A stretch of 64,000 nucleotides of DNA from Buxus sempervirens. Lineage: Eukaryota > Streptophyta > Magnoliopsida > Buxales > Buxaceae. The translations under genes and the position numbers were made by a program. This document shows positions 1-12,530 of the stretch, in pieces. The number at the start of each line of letters is the position of its first letter. Position 1 is the first letter of the stretch. The notes beneath the pieces are model-generated. The model worked only from the letters and a program-made list of their open reading frames with translations, had not been told where the DNA came from and made no database searches. The stretch spans positions 40,468,901-40,532,900 of the forward strand of contig OX387183.1 in the NCBI GenBank assembly GCA_947561395.2, written 5' to 3'.

Positions 1-1186
1 TTGTTAATAGGAATTGCAATGGGTTTTGACAAACCCTAACTCACCCATATAAGCATTTAGCCAATATCAAACCCACTGCTAATCCTACAGTGTTAGAAAT
101 GGAGCGAATCGGATTGACCCAACAATACAATAAAATTCTAAAATATTAATTTTTAGAATAAATATAATATTTTAATGTTATGAAAGGGAATCTTAGAGTT
201 ACACCCAAAACTACATCCCCAACATTTGGAAAAAGGCCCAACACTCCTTCACTTCACAAAAAATACACAGATAACACCCTTATTGTCAGTTGTAACTTTG
301 GAAGCTTAACACTGTTAAAATTTGAATTAAAACGACAAAAACAGCGTCACTTAAGAAGACTCTTTTCTAGGATATTTTTACCCCTTTGATAAAACCCAGA
401 ATATCAAGCCAGCGTTCCCCTTTTTTCTTTTTTGTGGGGGTTTCAGGTCTTTGTGCTTGCGTGGATAGAGAAGGCAAGCTACCTATTGAACACCGGAGCC
501 TCGAACAATTACGGTGGGACGAGCATGAGGCGAAACTAAAGAGTGTTCCGTCTATGTATGGTAGATTCAAACTAGGAGCTCCCTGAATGATTTCTTTTTA
601 CTTCTCTACTGTTCTTCTTTATCCTTTTCCCAACTTTAATAAACGAACATTCCCCATTGAGATCAAATCACTCTTTGGACTATAAGCTCTTTGCAGCTTG
701 ATTCCCCCAGTCAAATTCATATCAAATCCATTATCAGAAAATATCCTATTTGCCACCTGTAAGTACTTAATTTTTGCACCTTTTAAAAATTTCCAGAAAA
801 ACTTAAAAGAATTGGCTAAAGCCCCTGAACTAGAAAAATAGTCTTTTGCCAAAGCTGAGTAAGCCCATAATTCTTGCACCATTTTATAGAAAATTTCAAC
901 ACGATTCCAACGCCATTGACTATGCATAAATTGGGGTCTAGATGGAAGAGTTAGGGCTAAAATAATATGAAGGACAATTTTGTAATTACTTTGAGTTAAT
1001 TTGCTAAATGTAAAAAATACTCGCAAGTGCATTTGCCACATGGCAAGTTAAAGGTGAATTTAAAGCTAAAAAGTAGAAAGTGAAAAGTAACAAAAAAAAT
1101 CTTAAAACTTTAAATATCTCAAAAACCAAAAAAATCCAAAAAGATCAAATCAAAGGAAAAATAAACACAAACAAAATTGAAAAAAA
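1..1186. other. Left flank, no supported gene
   Basis: A/T-rich sequence left of the giant MULE. Short open frames occur on both strands, the longest a 140-codon frame on the minus strand at 619-1041. None shows a domain I recognise or a convincing exon structure. The last ~100 bases are A-rich, which blurs the MULE's expected 9-bp target-site duplication. Confidence 0.6.
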
Positions 1187-2680
1187 GGGGAAAAATTATC
1201 GAATGGGGCACCTTTTCCCCGCTAATGCCAAAAACAGGCAACGAAATTTCTTATTTTGCTAAAAAGGCAACTTTTAGAAGCAAGTTGCGGAATGGAGGTC
1301 GGGGGGGGGGGGGGGGGGGGGGGGCCAGGTCAGATCCCCATTTGTTCTCCCCATTTTGCCCCCCCCCCCCCACGTCAGCAAACTAAACACGCGGTCACCT
1401 CTCTCTCTCCCTCTCTTTCAATTCAAACGGGTTTGTGTCTTGGCGGCAAGAGAGAGAAGGGAAAGCTCAAACCCCCGTTTCCAATCTTCCCCCCCGTTCC
1501 AGCCACCCTCTCCAGCGACCTTGATCGCAAAGATCCTCTTCGTTCGTAGCTGTGCTTGACGAGGTTACCCTAAGCACCTTCACGAACTCTCCGGTGACCC
1601 CCCATTTGAAGCAGACGCCACCGACCACCGACCGCCCCTTTCCCTGGTGTGCGCGCGTCGGAAACGCGGCACGGGAAAGTTCGGAGTCGCCACCGCCTGA
1701 TGGGGTGCAGGCGGACACCTGGGTGCCTAAGTTTGTCTATTGGTCTGGTCTGCGGCTTGAGATTCTAAGTCGGTTCTCGGTTGCGGTCTGGGGAAGTCCG
1801 TAGACACCCCAATCCACCCCGTCGGATGATGGGTCCCGTGGGTTCCCTGGTTTGAGTCAGCTTACTTGGTTTTACCCGATTCCTAATCCGATATGCAACT
1901 TTGGTTAAGTCTGGGGGGGACCACCTGAGTGGTGTGGGTCCCTTCAATTGATTTTATCATGTTTATTTTAGGTAATCTGAGTCTGACTGGGTGGGCCCCA
2001 TTGGAAGGCCCACGGTGTCCTTGGCGGACTTGAGTAAGCCCATGTACCCTTGGTGGGCCTCTGTCTAGTCCTAGGAGGCCCTGTGGGCCTTGGTGAAGTG
2101 AATTGATTTTACTTAGTTTGCTCAAGTTGGAGCCTTATGTGATTTTCATGCATTAAGTGGGTCGGCATTGGTTTGCGGGCCCCTGGGTGGGCCCCCATGA
2201 TGGATGCCAAAGTGTTTTAATTTATCTTTATTTACCTTTGACAAAATGGGCTGGTCACTGGGCTTGGGGCCCGTGATCCAGATTCGGGCTTGGAAGCCCA
2301 GTTCTCTGAAGTCTAGGGCTTGCACCCTTCTTTGGTTTGATTAGAGGGCTTTGGCGGGCCTGATAGGCCCTAACCCTGGGTCTCGGCCAAACCACGCAAT
2401 TCACGTCATTCCATTCATTAAGGTTCGGGTGAGCCGCATTGGGTTTGGCCCGCCCGGTTCAATTAGCTATTTTTACTTAACTTGCTGGGGTGACATGCTT
2501 TAGGGTTTATCGGGCTTGGTGGGCCCCGTTGGAAGGCCCACGGGTATTCCAAGTTGGACCGGTGGTCCATGTCCCAAGTTGGGTTTCCGGGTGGCCCGGA
2601 TACCCTACTGGTTTGCTTGGTTTGGTAAAAATCATCACAAAATTCGGCCAAGGATCAAGAAGACACAAAAAATGACATTT

Positions 2681-2753
2681 CTGTGTGTATCCGGCCTTAG
2701 TTGCCGGATACACATAGGCCATAGGTGATCCGGCCTGAGTTGCCGGATCACCT
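2681..2753. repeat. Inverted-repeat hairpins in LTR A
   Basis: Two adjacent short palindromes: GTGTATCCGGC...GCCGGATACAC, then GGTGATCCGGC...GCCGGATCACC. Three related, more diverged units recur at about 4575-4740 in the same LTR. LTR D carries four units of the same design (17207-17352). Confidence 0.7.
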
Positions 2754-3090
2754 TGAAATGGCCTCTTTTCGGGGTTTGGCCATGGGGGTTGTTTCCAGGG
2801 GCTTCCTAGAGATTTCTACATGTCATGTGGGCCCATGGGAAGGCCCACATTGGTTCAGGTTTTGGGGTATATCCCCCCTTGGTTTCCTTTGGTGGTTCCT
2901 ATAGCAAGGAAGGAAGAGGGGAGGGGAGATTGGGAGGTTGTTCCCCTTCCCTTTTGAGCCATCTACAGCAGCCAAGCAGGGACCAATGCATCCCTGTTTA
3001 GGTCTCCTGATTCCAACAAAGCGACAAGCTAAAAGGGACACATATCCAATATAATTCAACAAAACAAAGCACATCATGCATGCACTAATC

Positions 3091-3223
3091 GAATGGGCAT
3101 CGTCTACAGCGGGGGCTGTAAACAGCCCTTCACATGTATGGTGTGGGGCCCCCAAATGAATGGTGGGGCCCCCACGGAATGTGAGGGGCTGTTTACAGCC
3201 CCCGCTGTAGAGGATGAACGCTC
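3091..3223. mobile_element. MULE-type MITE, 133 bp, nested in LTR A
   Basis: A foldback sequence with arms reading TCTACAGCGGGGGCTGTAAA inward from both ends, flanked by the 9-bp direct repeat GCACTAATC at 3082-3090 and 3224-3232. A 9-bp TSD and long inverted arms fit a non-autonomous Mutator-like MITE. The centre is a GGGGCCCCC-rich imperfect palindrome. It has no coding capacity. Confidence 0.75.
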
Positions 3224-5900
3224 GCACTAATCAAGAGATAAAAACTTGCTGTAGGTGAGGGTACAGCACCCAACCAAGGGAGGGGTTAGACATGCAACGG
3301 GGGGTGGAACACACGGATATGAAGGGGAGGGAAGCCTGGACGTATGGGTTAGTGGTCTGGGCCTGGGGGAGTGTCTAGGTACCTAGGCAGGTTTGCTGGA
3401 GGGTGGAGGACAGCCACCAACAGCAGTGGTCTGCTGCCATCTCCAGCTGCGACATGTGCAAACAAGGTGCACGGGGATTATGGGAGGAAAGGCCGCATTG
3501 GTACGCGGTGCTTGGGGGTGGACGACCTTCAAACAAGGTTCTAACGGAAGGGTTTTAGGGGCCTTGACAAGTGAACAAACCTGCTAGGGACAGCAGCTGT
3601 TCCAGGGATTTTATCATGCAATACTCAGCAATTACAAGGGGGAGGGGGTCACACTTTCTCAACAAGAAACCATGGGTTGGAGAGCATGCAATGCTGGAGT
3701 ATGCTGACAACTCAAACATCAATCCGGACATGCAAAGAAAATAAATAAAATAAAATAAGAAAACAGTAACACCCGCGAGCACACATACATAAAAAAACAT
3801 CAGCAAAGCCATATTCATGCCAAAAAAGAAGCAGTCTCACACGTGTTTACCCCGTGTCTTCTGGCAGCATCTCGACCCAAACCTCATGCTTAGCCCCACG
3901 GCATATGGAGAAGGGAAGGAGAAGGGGGCTTACACGGGTACAATGGATAAAAGTCGAGGAACAAACTCCTACTGCAAGAGACTTGAAATAAAACCAAGAA
4001 CAACAGCTACATGGTGCTGCAAAGTGTGTAAAAATAGACCTTCATGCTCACTAAAGAAAACCTACGTGGACCTTTATTTCTAGAGGGCCTCATGCGATGC
4101 AAAGGGAGGTAAATGCATGCTTGAAGATAGATATAGGAATGAGTTCATGCAAAGAATGAAGTCAAACTTGGAAATCATTTTATAAAATTCCTATTTTAAC
4201 ATATGTGCAATAAGACATGGTGAGGAACATTACTTGACAGCTCTTAACCTCTTGTATAGGATGGAGACACCTCTTGGTGGCTGACCAGTGGCTGGAAGCT
4301 CCCCTCCTTGGCAGCAGCAGCAATAGCTCCACCTCTCGGTGGGATGCAAGTGAGGAAGAAGAAGTAAAGGAAGGGTGGAAGTGGCTTGGGGTAGTGTGGA
4401 TAGGTGGTGGAGGGTAAGGGAGGTTGTGGAAGACTGGATTCGGGTGGAAAAGGTGGGGGAAGGAAGTTAAAAACCAACAAAAAAAAAAGCCAACCCCCGG
4501 AAATGGGCTGCTGTTGGCCTTTTATAGGCCAACTTAATGTATCCAGCAACTCAGGCCAGATACACTAAGCCCTCTTCATAACCGGCCTCTATGGCCGGTT
4601 ACACAGGTGCCTCTTTGTATCCGCCGCGAATTTGTCGGGCGTCCGGCGCGAATCTCGCTGAAATATCTCTTCGTATCCGGCATTTAATGTCGGTTATATA
4701 CAAACCTATGTGTATCCGATATATTTGACCGGATACAAATAAAAAATTTACGGATTTGCCCTTCGACTTGACCGATTCGACTGATTTGACATTTTTGAGC
4801 AATTACGGATTGGTCCCTGCGAATTTTGGCTTAGTCCCTGAGATTTTTAGATATTTAAGATTTAGTCCCTGAATATTTTGCTGCGTTGGCTGCCACGTGT
4901 GCAGTTTCTTCGCCACGTGTGCAGTTTCCGGTTTTGCTGCGCGGAAACTTCGACTGCTCATATCTCCTTCATCCGAACTCCGATTTGAGCAAACTCAATT
5001 GTGTTAGACTCGTATCGGAGCCCTATATTCAATGACATAGGGCTAAGCACTTGGCACGAGGGTTCGAGGAAAAGTCAACTTTCGGCTCTCCCTCAAGTTT
5101 GACCGGCCCACCGAACCTTCATCCGGACTCCGATTCCAGCAAACTCAGTTGCGTTGGACTCGTGTCGGGATTCTCTATCCATTGAGATAAAGCAAAGTGG
5201 CCAATTATCACTTGATGAAAAAGTCAATTTTCCACCCCTTAGGGCTTGACTTTCTGTCTAGGGTTTGCATTTCCAGCTCTTCCGGGAGCGCAAAAATGAG
5301 GTGCTTACACCTGGTAAGCGTCCTCGACCATTGTTGTTTTTCTTTACCAATAGAGTGAAGCTCACACAAAGCGGGCCATTCTAGCCTTTCTGTATTTAAT
5401 CCCTTCCTCTTTGAACTTCAAAAACGGTTTTCCCCTGCCGTCGCTCTGTTTACAAATTGGGATAATTTTCCCATCTATTTTCTAGGGCTTTTTTTTATTT
5501 AATGTTTTCACATGATAATCACTTGTTATTTTTTTCTGATTGTTTGCCCATCGTCCAGTCTTGTTTATCTTCGTTGTATTATTTTTCTTTGAATCATTTT
5601 GATGTTCGATTTTTTAGGCTTCACAGAATTCCTAACGCATCTTTCTTCTTATGCTTTATCTGAGTCCTAATTTCTACTTTTTTCTGGGGTTTTCCTCTAC
5701 AGTTGTTCTTCTCTTATTTCATGGGATCGAATGATGGAAACTTGTAGGTTTAAGGTTTCAAGTTTGTTTGTTAGTTATTAGGTTTAGGATTCATTCAGAA
5801 AGTGTAAAAAATTTAGTTTGAGGCATTAATCATCACCCGGATTGGAACTTTGGATAATTCGAGAAAAAGGGTTAAAAATTCTACTTTTTTCTGGGGTTTT

Positions 5901-7660
5901 CCTCTGCAGTGGTTCACATATGCCAGTACAATGGAGACACATTGATGTGGCATCAACTAACAGGGTATTTAGGTGTTTGATTGTATGTGCTGAAACCAAT
6001 CATATAGCAGTTCAGACCAAAACTTGATACCTTTGTTTGGAATTCTATAATTAAGTCTAGAAATGTATTCCCCCTATAATTAAGGGAGTGTTAGAATGAA
6101 CACTCCCTTAATTACTATAAATTACTATAGTAATTATGGAGTGTTAGAAAAGACAGAAAACAATTGTTTGTGAAAGCGTATACTCCACTATACAATTACT
6201 ATAAATTAGGTTTTGAAGTTATTGGGTGTAGAATGAACATTGGACCATAGTAATCCCTACATATACCAGGAACATAGGAACATCTCTGATTGTTTCATAT
6301 GCTATACATCCAACTCAGTAATAAATCTTCTAGGATCCCAACAAAAAGGAAGAGACCAAGACAAACCATACATATACCAGGAAGAACCTGAGGTGGTATG
6401 GAATATTTATTAACAAACTATGAAAATATTGAAAAGGAACTTCAATAGGTAAGGAACTTTTGCTTCAAACCCATCAGAACTTCAGAATGAAATTTAATGA
6501 TTCTGTCTCATAGACTACGATCTCACAGTGTAGAGTGACAAAGACAAACCCAACACATACACATGTACAATCTCAAACACTTGAGAGTTTTTGTGAGCAA
6601 CCAACCAATACATATGGCAGAGTTTAGGCAAGACAGGAGCTTTTATTTCAAATTGATGAGCTTCTTGAATAGAAAATTCGAGTTTTTCTTTTTAATGTAG
6701 CAGCTTATAATATTGCTTGACACATACTAAACTCCTTTTGTAACATGGGCATAGATAAACAAAGGTCTTGGTGATTGTCTAGCCAAGATTGGGTTTGGTA
6801 GGGGCTTTCACAAGGGGAATATATTTAAAGCAAGTATTATTTGGGAGGAGATGGTCCTTAGCCTTATACTTTCCCGATGGTTTGTCTTGGGTTAGTATAA
6901 GAAAGTGTGGTAATGGTTTGGGGATACAAGCTGCTACTTTCAGGGATACAAGCAGTGACTTAAAGGGATACATGTACAATCATTGGGGGATACTAACGTA
7001 ATCCTAGAGGGATACAACCAGGGTCTTAAAGGAATAGAAGCTGTTGCTTAGGGGATACAAGCAGGGTCTTAAGGGGATACAAGCGAAAACTTAGGGGGAT
7101 ACATGCACTGACTTAAGGGGATACCAACATAATCTTATATGCTAAATCAACATGTTTTAAAGAGATACAAGCTCGTACTTCAATGGATACATGCACAAGC
7201 TTATGGGGATACAGCTATCGTAAGGTAATGGTTTGCATCAGATATAGTTTATCATTGAAAGGCTCTTAGTATTATGTAATCAGATGAGACAGTGTTACAA
7301 CGGGCTATATTTTTGGGACTTTTTTTATCCTTTGGAGTCCTTTTATGGTCTTATTAGGGCTCTGTGTGATTGTTCACTGTCTCGTGTACTGCTATATGCT
7401 GTATGATCCTTTTCTTATTCATTTTTTATGGAATGCTGTCATTATGTTTAAAAAATGTTGTTAATGTTTTTATATTTGATTCCATTTTTATGCTAAGTTT
7501 TTTACTTTACTGTTGAATCAATTCCATGATATGAACCTTGTTGTCCAGGTGTCTTAGTTTTCTCAAATTGTAGTTGTCCACTCCTGTCTTGTTCAATTTA
7601 TGGGGCACCGTATCATAATCTGGTATAAGTTTATTGTCTAATGGGGAGTATGGTGTGGCT
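5901..7660. other. MULE 5' subterminal region, non-coding
   Basis: Interior to the left TIR. It contains a perfect 15-bp hairpin at 6078-6113 (arms AATTAAGGGAGTGTT, loop AGAATG) and the first iteron array (6918-7215). No convincing coding sequence: the open frames over 6779-7001 cross the repeat array. Confidence 0.6.
6918..7215 (+). repeat. Iteron array 1 (~23-bp units)
   Basis: About a dozen imperfect copies of a unit reading GGGGATACAAGCAGTGACTTA. The GGGATACA core is best kept and the 3' half alternates between a GTGACTTA and a GGGTCTTA version. The same unit occurs inverted at 21975-22590 and in this orientation at 23764-24107, all inside the MULE. Confidence 0.85.
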
Positions 7661-7780
7661 AGATTGACTTCATTATGAAAGTTGCCATTACATTATTCTC
7701 TAGGCAAGTTATAACTGTGTAGATTGACTTGATTATGAAAGTTGGCACTATGTTGTTCACTGCGTAGCTGAAGTTAAAAC
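7661..7780 (+). repeat. 60-bp direct duplication upstream of mudrA
   Basis: AGATTGACTT followed by ATTATGAAAGTTG occurs at 7661 and again at 7721, exactly 60 bp apart. A partial third copy (AACTGTGTAGAT) follows. It lies directly 5' of the first mudrA exon, so it is in promoter/leader territory. Confidence 0.7.
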
Positions 7781-9270
7781 TGTGTAGATGGTCAGGGGTT
7801 TGGTACAATGTAGAATGGCCTAACGAATTTGTAACAGATATGGTGGGGAAGCAAGTGTGGTGATATTTCCATTTTGGAGGGGAAATTGTAATAAACGAGG
7901 AGACCAGTTCCTTGTCATACAGAGGGGGTAGCATAGATGCCTTAATGATCACTGAGAGTACAAAATATGAGGACTTAGTGAACGATGGATGTGCATTATT
8001 CAATTTATCCTCGGCGGGAGTTACTCTGAAGTTCTCGCTCATGTTTGACAAGAGCAAACTACTAGCGCTGACCAACCAAGTAGGGCTATCGAAATTGATA
8101 GCTGGCAATGAGCGCGCTGCCAACGTATATCTACAAACCGGCAAGGGCCCATTAGTGGATGATCCATTTTTTACAAGGTGATTCATGGTACACTACAATA
8201 TTTCAATTTAGCGGTTTTTGTGAATTTAGCATAATAGAAATTCTTAATTTTTAGGAGGACCTCCACAAGAAGTCAACAATTTCCACTTCAAGTTGACGCA
8301 AGTGACGTCGTAGAGGGGGAGTTTACTGTTGATTGCACCACACACAGCATGGCTCCACTTGTGTCAAGTTTATGGCGGTCGGAAATCATTGGTGAGGGCC
8401 ACACATTTGCAAGTCCAGATGTGTTGAGGCAATCAATCTCTAAGCATTCCCTTGCTCAGAGATTTAGATATGTATTCAAGAAAAACACTCCTGGGTATAT
8501 GGCTGTTAGATGTTCCGCTAGGGACTGCAAATGGAAATTGAACGCGAGTTGCGTAAAAGAGACAGACGTGATGATGGTGATGACGTTTGTCGATACACAC
8601 AAACACTCGGCACAGAACGATTTAGCAATTAAGCCTAAGATGAGATCCAAGTGGTTGGCGGGTGTGATTGAGAAGAGAATTAGGGACTCCCCAAATTACG
8701 CCCCGCGCCAAGTTTGCAAGGATTTCCATAATGATCATGCAATGAGGTTAACTTACCATCAAAGTTGGAGGAGTAAGGAGAAGGCAAAGAAGAAGATAGA
8801 TGGCAATGCTGAAGATTCATACAAGCTTATACCTTGGATGTGTCAGCGGTTAATGCAGACAAACCCAGGGACGTTGGCCTATTGGACTGCTACAGAAGAC
8901 GGGAAATTCAAACAGTTATTCATTGCGTACGGATGTTCATTGAGAGGATTTTCAGTTGGATGCCGTCCCTTGCTCTTCATTGATGGGTCACACCTTAGTG
9001 GGCCATACCAAGGAACTCTTTTGTCCGCCACTGCACTTGATGCCAATGATGGCATGTTTCCAATCGCATTCGCAATTGTTTCGTCCGAAAATAATGAAAA
9101 TTGGTTATGGTTTCTTGATCGACTTCATACTGCTATCGATCGTAGACATGAAGTTGTGATTATAAGTGATAGGAATCCAGCAATCATTAATGCTGTGAGT
9201 AATACCTTTGGGATTCAAAACCATTCACATTGTTTCCGACACCTGAAGGAAAATTTCAGCAAATTCATCA

Positions 9271-11650
9271 TGTAAAACCCCGAATTTTCCTTAAATAATA
9301 AAATAAATTAATAAATAATATTCTTGAGAGTTATAATTGATGGAAATATTTTATTAATGTAGAGGATGATATAATTAGTGGAGATCTAGAGTTGGACGCA
9401 GATCCGACCGTTCGATCATGAGATATCAAGGTATGATTAACACTTTAATTTTAAGAGCTATGATTGGGCGTGTGTATGGAGCCTTGTGTATGTGAGATAC
9501 ATGGGATCAAAGAGTATATATATCAATTAAATAACCTAAACATATACGTTTGGTATTTCGCTTGTATTCTTCAGCCGCAAGGGACAAACTTGAAAACCGA
9601 GCGACCGAAGGAGAAGAAGAAGAAGAGGAAGAAGGAAGGGTGCTGGTTTTGTGTTCTTCATCGTCTAGGGATTATCTCACGTCTGTGAGTATAGTTGGTT
9701 GGAGAAGAGAAGGAGAAACGATCGTCAACAGAGGTAGGTGACACTGTTTTACATTCGTTTTTGGTATTTACGTTCGTTTAATCGTAAAAACATGTTTTTA
9801 TGAGATATATTGATGTATTTAGTTTGATAACAATGTTATAAGTATGTTAGAATGATATTGGACGAGAAAAATCACGTTTTGAAACTGTTTCTATTCGTTT
9901 TTGGGAGATCGCCGACCTCGACTGTGCTCAGCGATCCTCTGCGATCCTCGGCGCTAGTTATAAACTTTAGACCGCCGAAGACCGCTGGAAGACTTATCGG
10001 CGGCGACCTATTTTATACTACCGCCAACCACAGACCGGCGAGGCGATCCTGAACGATCCTAGGCGCTCTGTGCAGAATTTGCAGATTTTCGTAATTTCGA
10101 ACCTGATTCAATTCCTAACTATTTTTAGACAATTTTAATGATTAATTAAGATGTTTTAAGACCAAAATAAATTATCTAATTCCCTGTTTTACAGAAAAAT
10201 AAATTAGGAAAATATTTAGGACATTAGTTGCCAAACTTTGAAAGTAATTGAGAAATCTAGTTTTTGGAAAACCTAACTATTATTTAATTACTAGAACACC
10301 TTTTAAATTACACTATAAACCAGAAAACTTCATAAAAAGAATTCAGAACTCAGATGACCCGAATATTGAGGTAATTGACAGATTTAACCTTTATATGCCG
10401 CTAGGCACCAACCCTTATAGAAATATTATATTTTAGGGAATTTTGGAGTCTAGTGGGTATAGCTGGTTATGGATCCATAGTTGTTGCTAGATAGCTGAGG
10501 GATATGTCATTTGGGTTGAGTTTCTCTCATGTGTGATGTGCTTCCTTTGCAAGTTAGTTTGTCTGGGAAGGTCCTATGTCTGGAAGGACACCCCGGTGAA
10601 CCGCTGGTGATTCCCTGTACATGTGGATAAGTGACCATCTCCATGTATTGTTTCTGGTGCTGCATACTAGTGGTACATCCCAACTCTGATGGGTACGTGT
10701 GCAATAAGTCAGTGACTACGGCTCTTGTCTAAGCTACGCTGCATGGGACTTGAGTATCATTACTAGCATTGCTCCTAAGACGCACGGTGGTATAGCAATT
10801 AGTCGAGAATCATCTCAAAAGGTTTATCTATCTTTGTGAGTCCTACAATGACACTGAAATCACAAACATTTGTTATTATTACTGTATACATGCTGGAGGC
10901 ATGTGATTGAGATATTGATCGGATGTGATTGTTTAGTGCATCCTAGCAAAGTATGAATTATGTTAGTGATTTTGATATTTGATTCTTATAATAGAACTTC
11001 CTAAAATTCATCTTTAGAACTGTTTATCATACTGTTTTGTAGTCATGAATGATACGAATGATTATACGAGCCTGATTAGTCGATATTGCTTAATCGTGCA
11101 TGAACTGTTATTTTACTTATATTAACTGTTTAATCATGCATGTGTTACCTACTGAGATATTCGTATCTCACCCTCCTTTTATTTCATTTTTCAGCTGATA
11201 CGCGAGAGGGGGATCATAGTGATTTCCAGGGAGAGGTAGTTGAGTATTCACCGGAGGATTATTTTTACCCGGATATTGTTTGAGGTGGATGATTGATATA
11301 GACTTAGTATTTTTTTTATTAGACTATTATTCATTTGGTTTGATGTACTAGAGAGATGAGAGAGATAGTGACCCTTTTATTTTACCAGACTTTGATTTTG
11401 ATGTCGATGAGTAACGACATTGGTTATTGAGGATTTTAGACTACACTTCCGCACATATTTGTTTTGCACCTGATAGTTAATTAATTGAATGGATTATTTA
11501 ATTCTTTAGTCTGGTATATTTTTTATGTATATTTGATATGAGCCAGTAACACCTCGGATTTGGTTGTTGAACTGAATTCGGGTTGTTACAGTAGCGAACC
11601 GGGTTCGGGTCGGGTGCCGGTTTGCACTTACCCGGGTTCGAGGTGTTAAA
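9271..11650 (+). mobile_element. Solo LTR B (gypsy-type, 2.38 kb) in mudrA
   Basis: Starts TGTAAAACCCCG and ends GAGGTGTTAAA, slightly decayed versions of the TGTAACACCCC...GGGGTGTTACA termini common in plant Ty3/gypsy LTRs. Flanked by perfect 5-bp duplications CATCA at 9266-9270 and 11651-11655. Deleting the element and one CATCA joins codons KFI and NSF of the transposase in frame. No internal retroviral-type domains and no second LTR. It contains a short spliced-looking ORF at 11194-11283. Confidence 0.88.
11194..11283 (+). other. Short ORF after a splice-acceptor-like site in LTR B
   Basis: After a pyrimidine-rich tract ending TTTTTCAG, a 29-codon acidic frame runs to a TGA at 11281-11283. 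It begins ADTREG and ends SPEDYFYPDIV. A similar short acidic frame (begins ADLSEEE, contains LEDWYDS) follows a CAG in the LTR-like segment at 42360-44580 (minus strand). It may be the 3' exon of an LTR-encoded transcript. Function unknown. Confidence 0.4.
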
Positions 11651-12530
11651 CATCAATTCATTTCATCTAGGCAGAAAGAAGAAAGAAGCTTTGGGGATAT
11701 TGGATTCAGTTGCCTATGCACGCTGGCCAGCGGATTATGAGGATGCAATGGATAAGTTGAAATTATTTTCTGTAGAGATGTATGAGTGGGTGAAGGCCAA
11801 TGGTCCTGAGCATTGGGCAAATGCTCTGTTCCTTAAGAGGCGTGGGGACAAGTTGAATTCGAACATAGCAGAATCTTTCAAGGCATGTATGCGCACCTAA
11901 AAATGCCTAGATCGCACACGGGGTGCACGTGAGTTCGTGCGTGCCTCGGGACTTTCGGAGTCGCCACTGCCTGAAAGGTACAGGCAGACACGGGAATTGC
12001 CTATCCGGGTCTAAGTCTGGTATGCGGCTTATTAGAGATCTAGTTAAGTCTTCAGTTACGTCCAGGGAAGTCCGAAGACACCCCGACTCGCCCCGTCGGT
12101 TTGACGGGTCCCTCGGGTCTCCCTGATTTTTGAGTCAAATTCACCTTTCCTAGACCAGCATGCTTTCTTTTGGGTCTGGTGGGGCCCTCTGGAGGTGTGG
12201 GCCCCTTTTATTCCATTTTTATCTTTTTACTTAAGCCGTCTGGGTCGAATACAGGCCCCGTTGGAAGGCCTGTGGGTTGTCAAGTTTGGGCTTGGACCCA
12301 GTAGGATTATTGGGTAACCCTATTTTGGTTTAGGTTATTTAAGCAATTATGTATCTTAATGGCTTAGTGGGCTTGGATTTGGCTCAATAGCATTTAAGCA
12401 AAGGCCTTGGGCCCGTTTGTTGAAAACGGGCTTGGTTTTGGGCCGGTCGATATGTGGGCCCCATAGATGGGCCCAGGATGCCTTTGTGGGCCCATATAGG
12501 CCCACAATCCACAATGGGCTCAGGATAGCC

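Larger units (their letters stand above)
1648..5309 (+). mobile_element. Solo LTR A (gypsy-type, 3.66 kb)
   Basis: Starts TGTGCGCGCG and ends GAGGTGCTTACA, so it has TG...CA termini, and is flanked by the perfect 5-bp duplication CCTGG (1643-1647 and 5310-5314). No gag, protease, reverse transcriptase or integrase frame is present and no second LTR is visible, so a solo LTR is the simplest reading. GAGTCGCCAC lies 36 bp from the start, as in LTRs C, D and E. From memory, this motif is common in plant Ty3/gypsy LTRs (Tat/Ogre group), but the lineage is not proven. It interrupts the MULE left TIR and itself contains a MITE (3091-3223) and hairpin repeats. Confidence 0.8.
1187..5900 (+). repeat. 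Left terminal inverted repeat of the MULE (split by LTR A)
   Basis: Segments 1187-1647 and 5315 to ~5900 match the reverse complement of ~30100-30909 plus 33968-33990. Shared blocks include CCCCGCTAATGCCAAAAA, GGCAACGAAATTTCTTATT, the GGCCAGGTCAGATCCCCATT block, and further in GTCCAGTCTTGTTTATCTTC and GGATCGAATGATGGAAACTT. The last block sits at a different relative position in the two arms, so they have rearranged. A run of 24 G at 1301-1324 lies inside the arm; the right arm has a shorter run at the same place. Confidence 0.75.

Noticed and set aside
619-1041. 140-codon minus-strand frame in the left flank
   Set aside because: No recognisable domain, no splice context and biased composition; it may be a decayed TE fragment or chance.
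4244-4549. Pro-rich 101-codon minus frame
   Set aside because: It lies inside solo LTR A in simple GGTGG-rich sequence.
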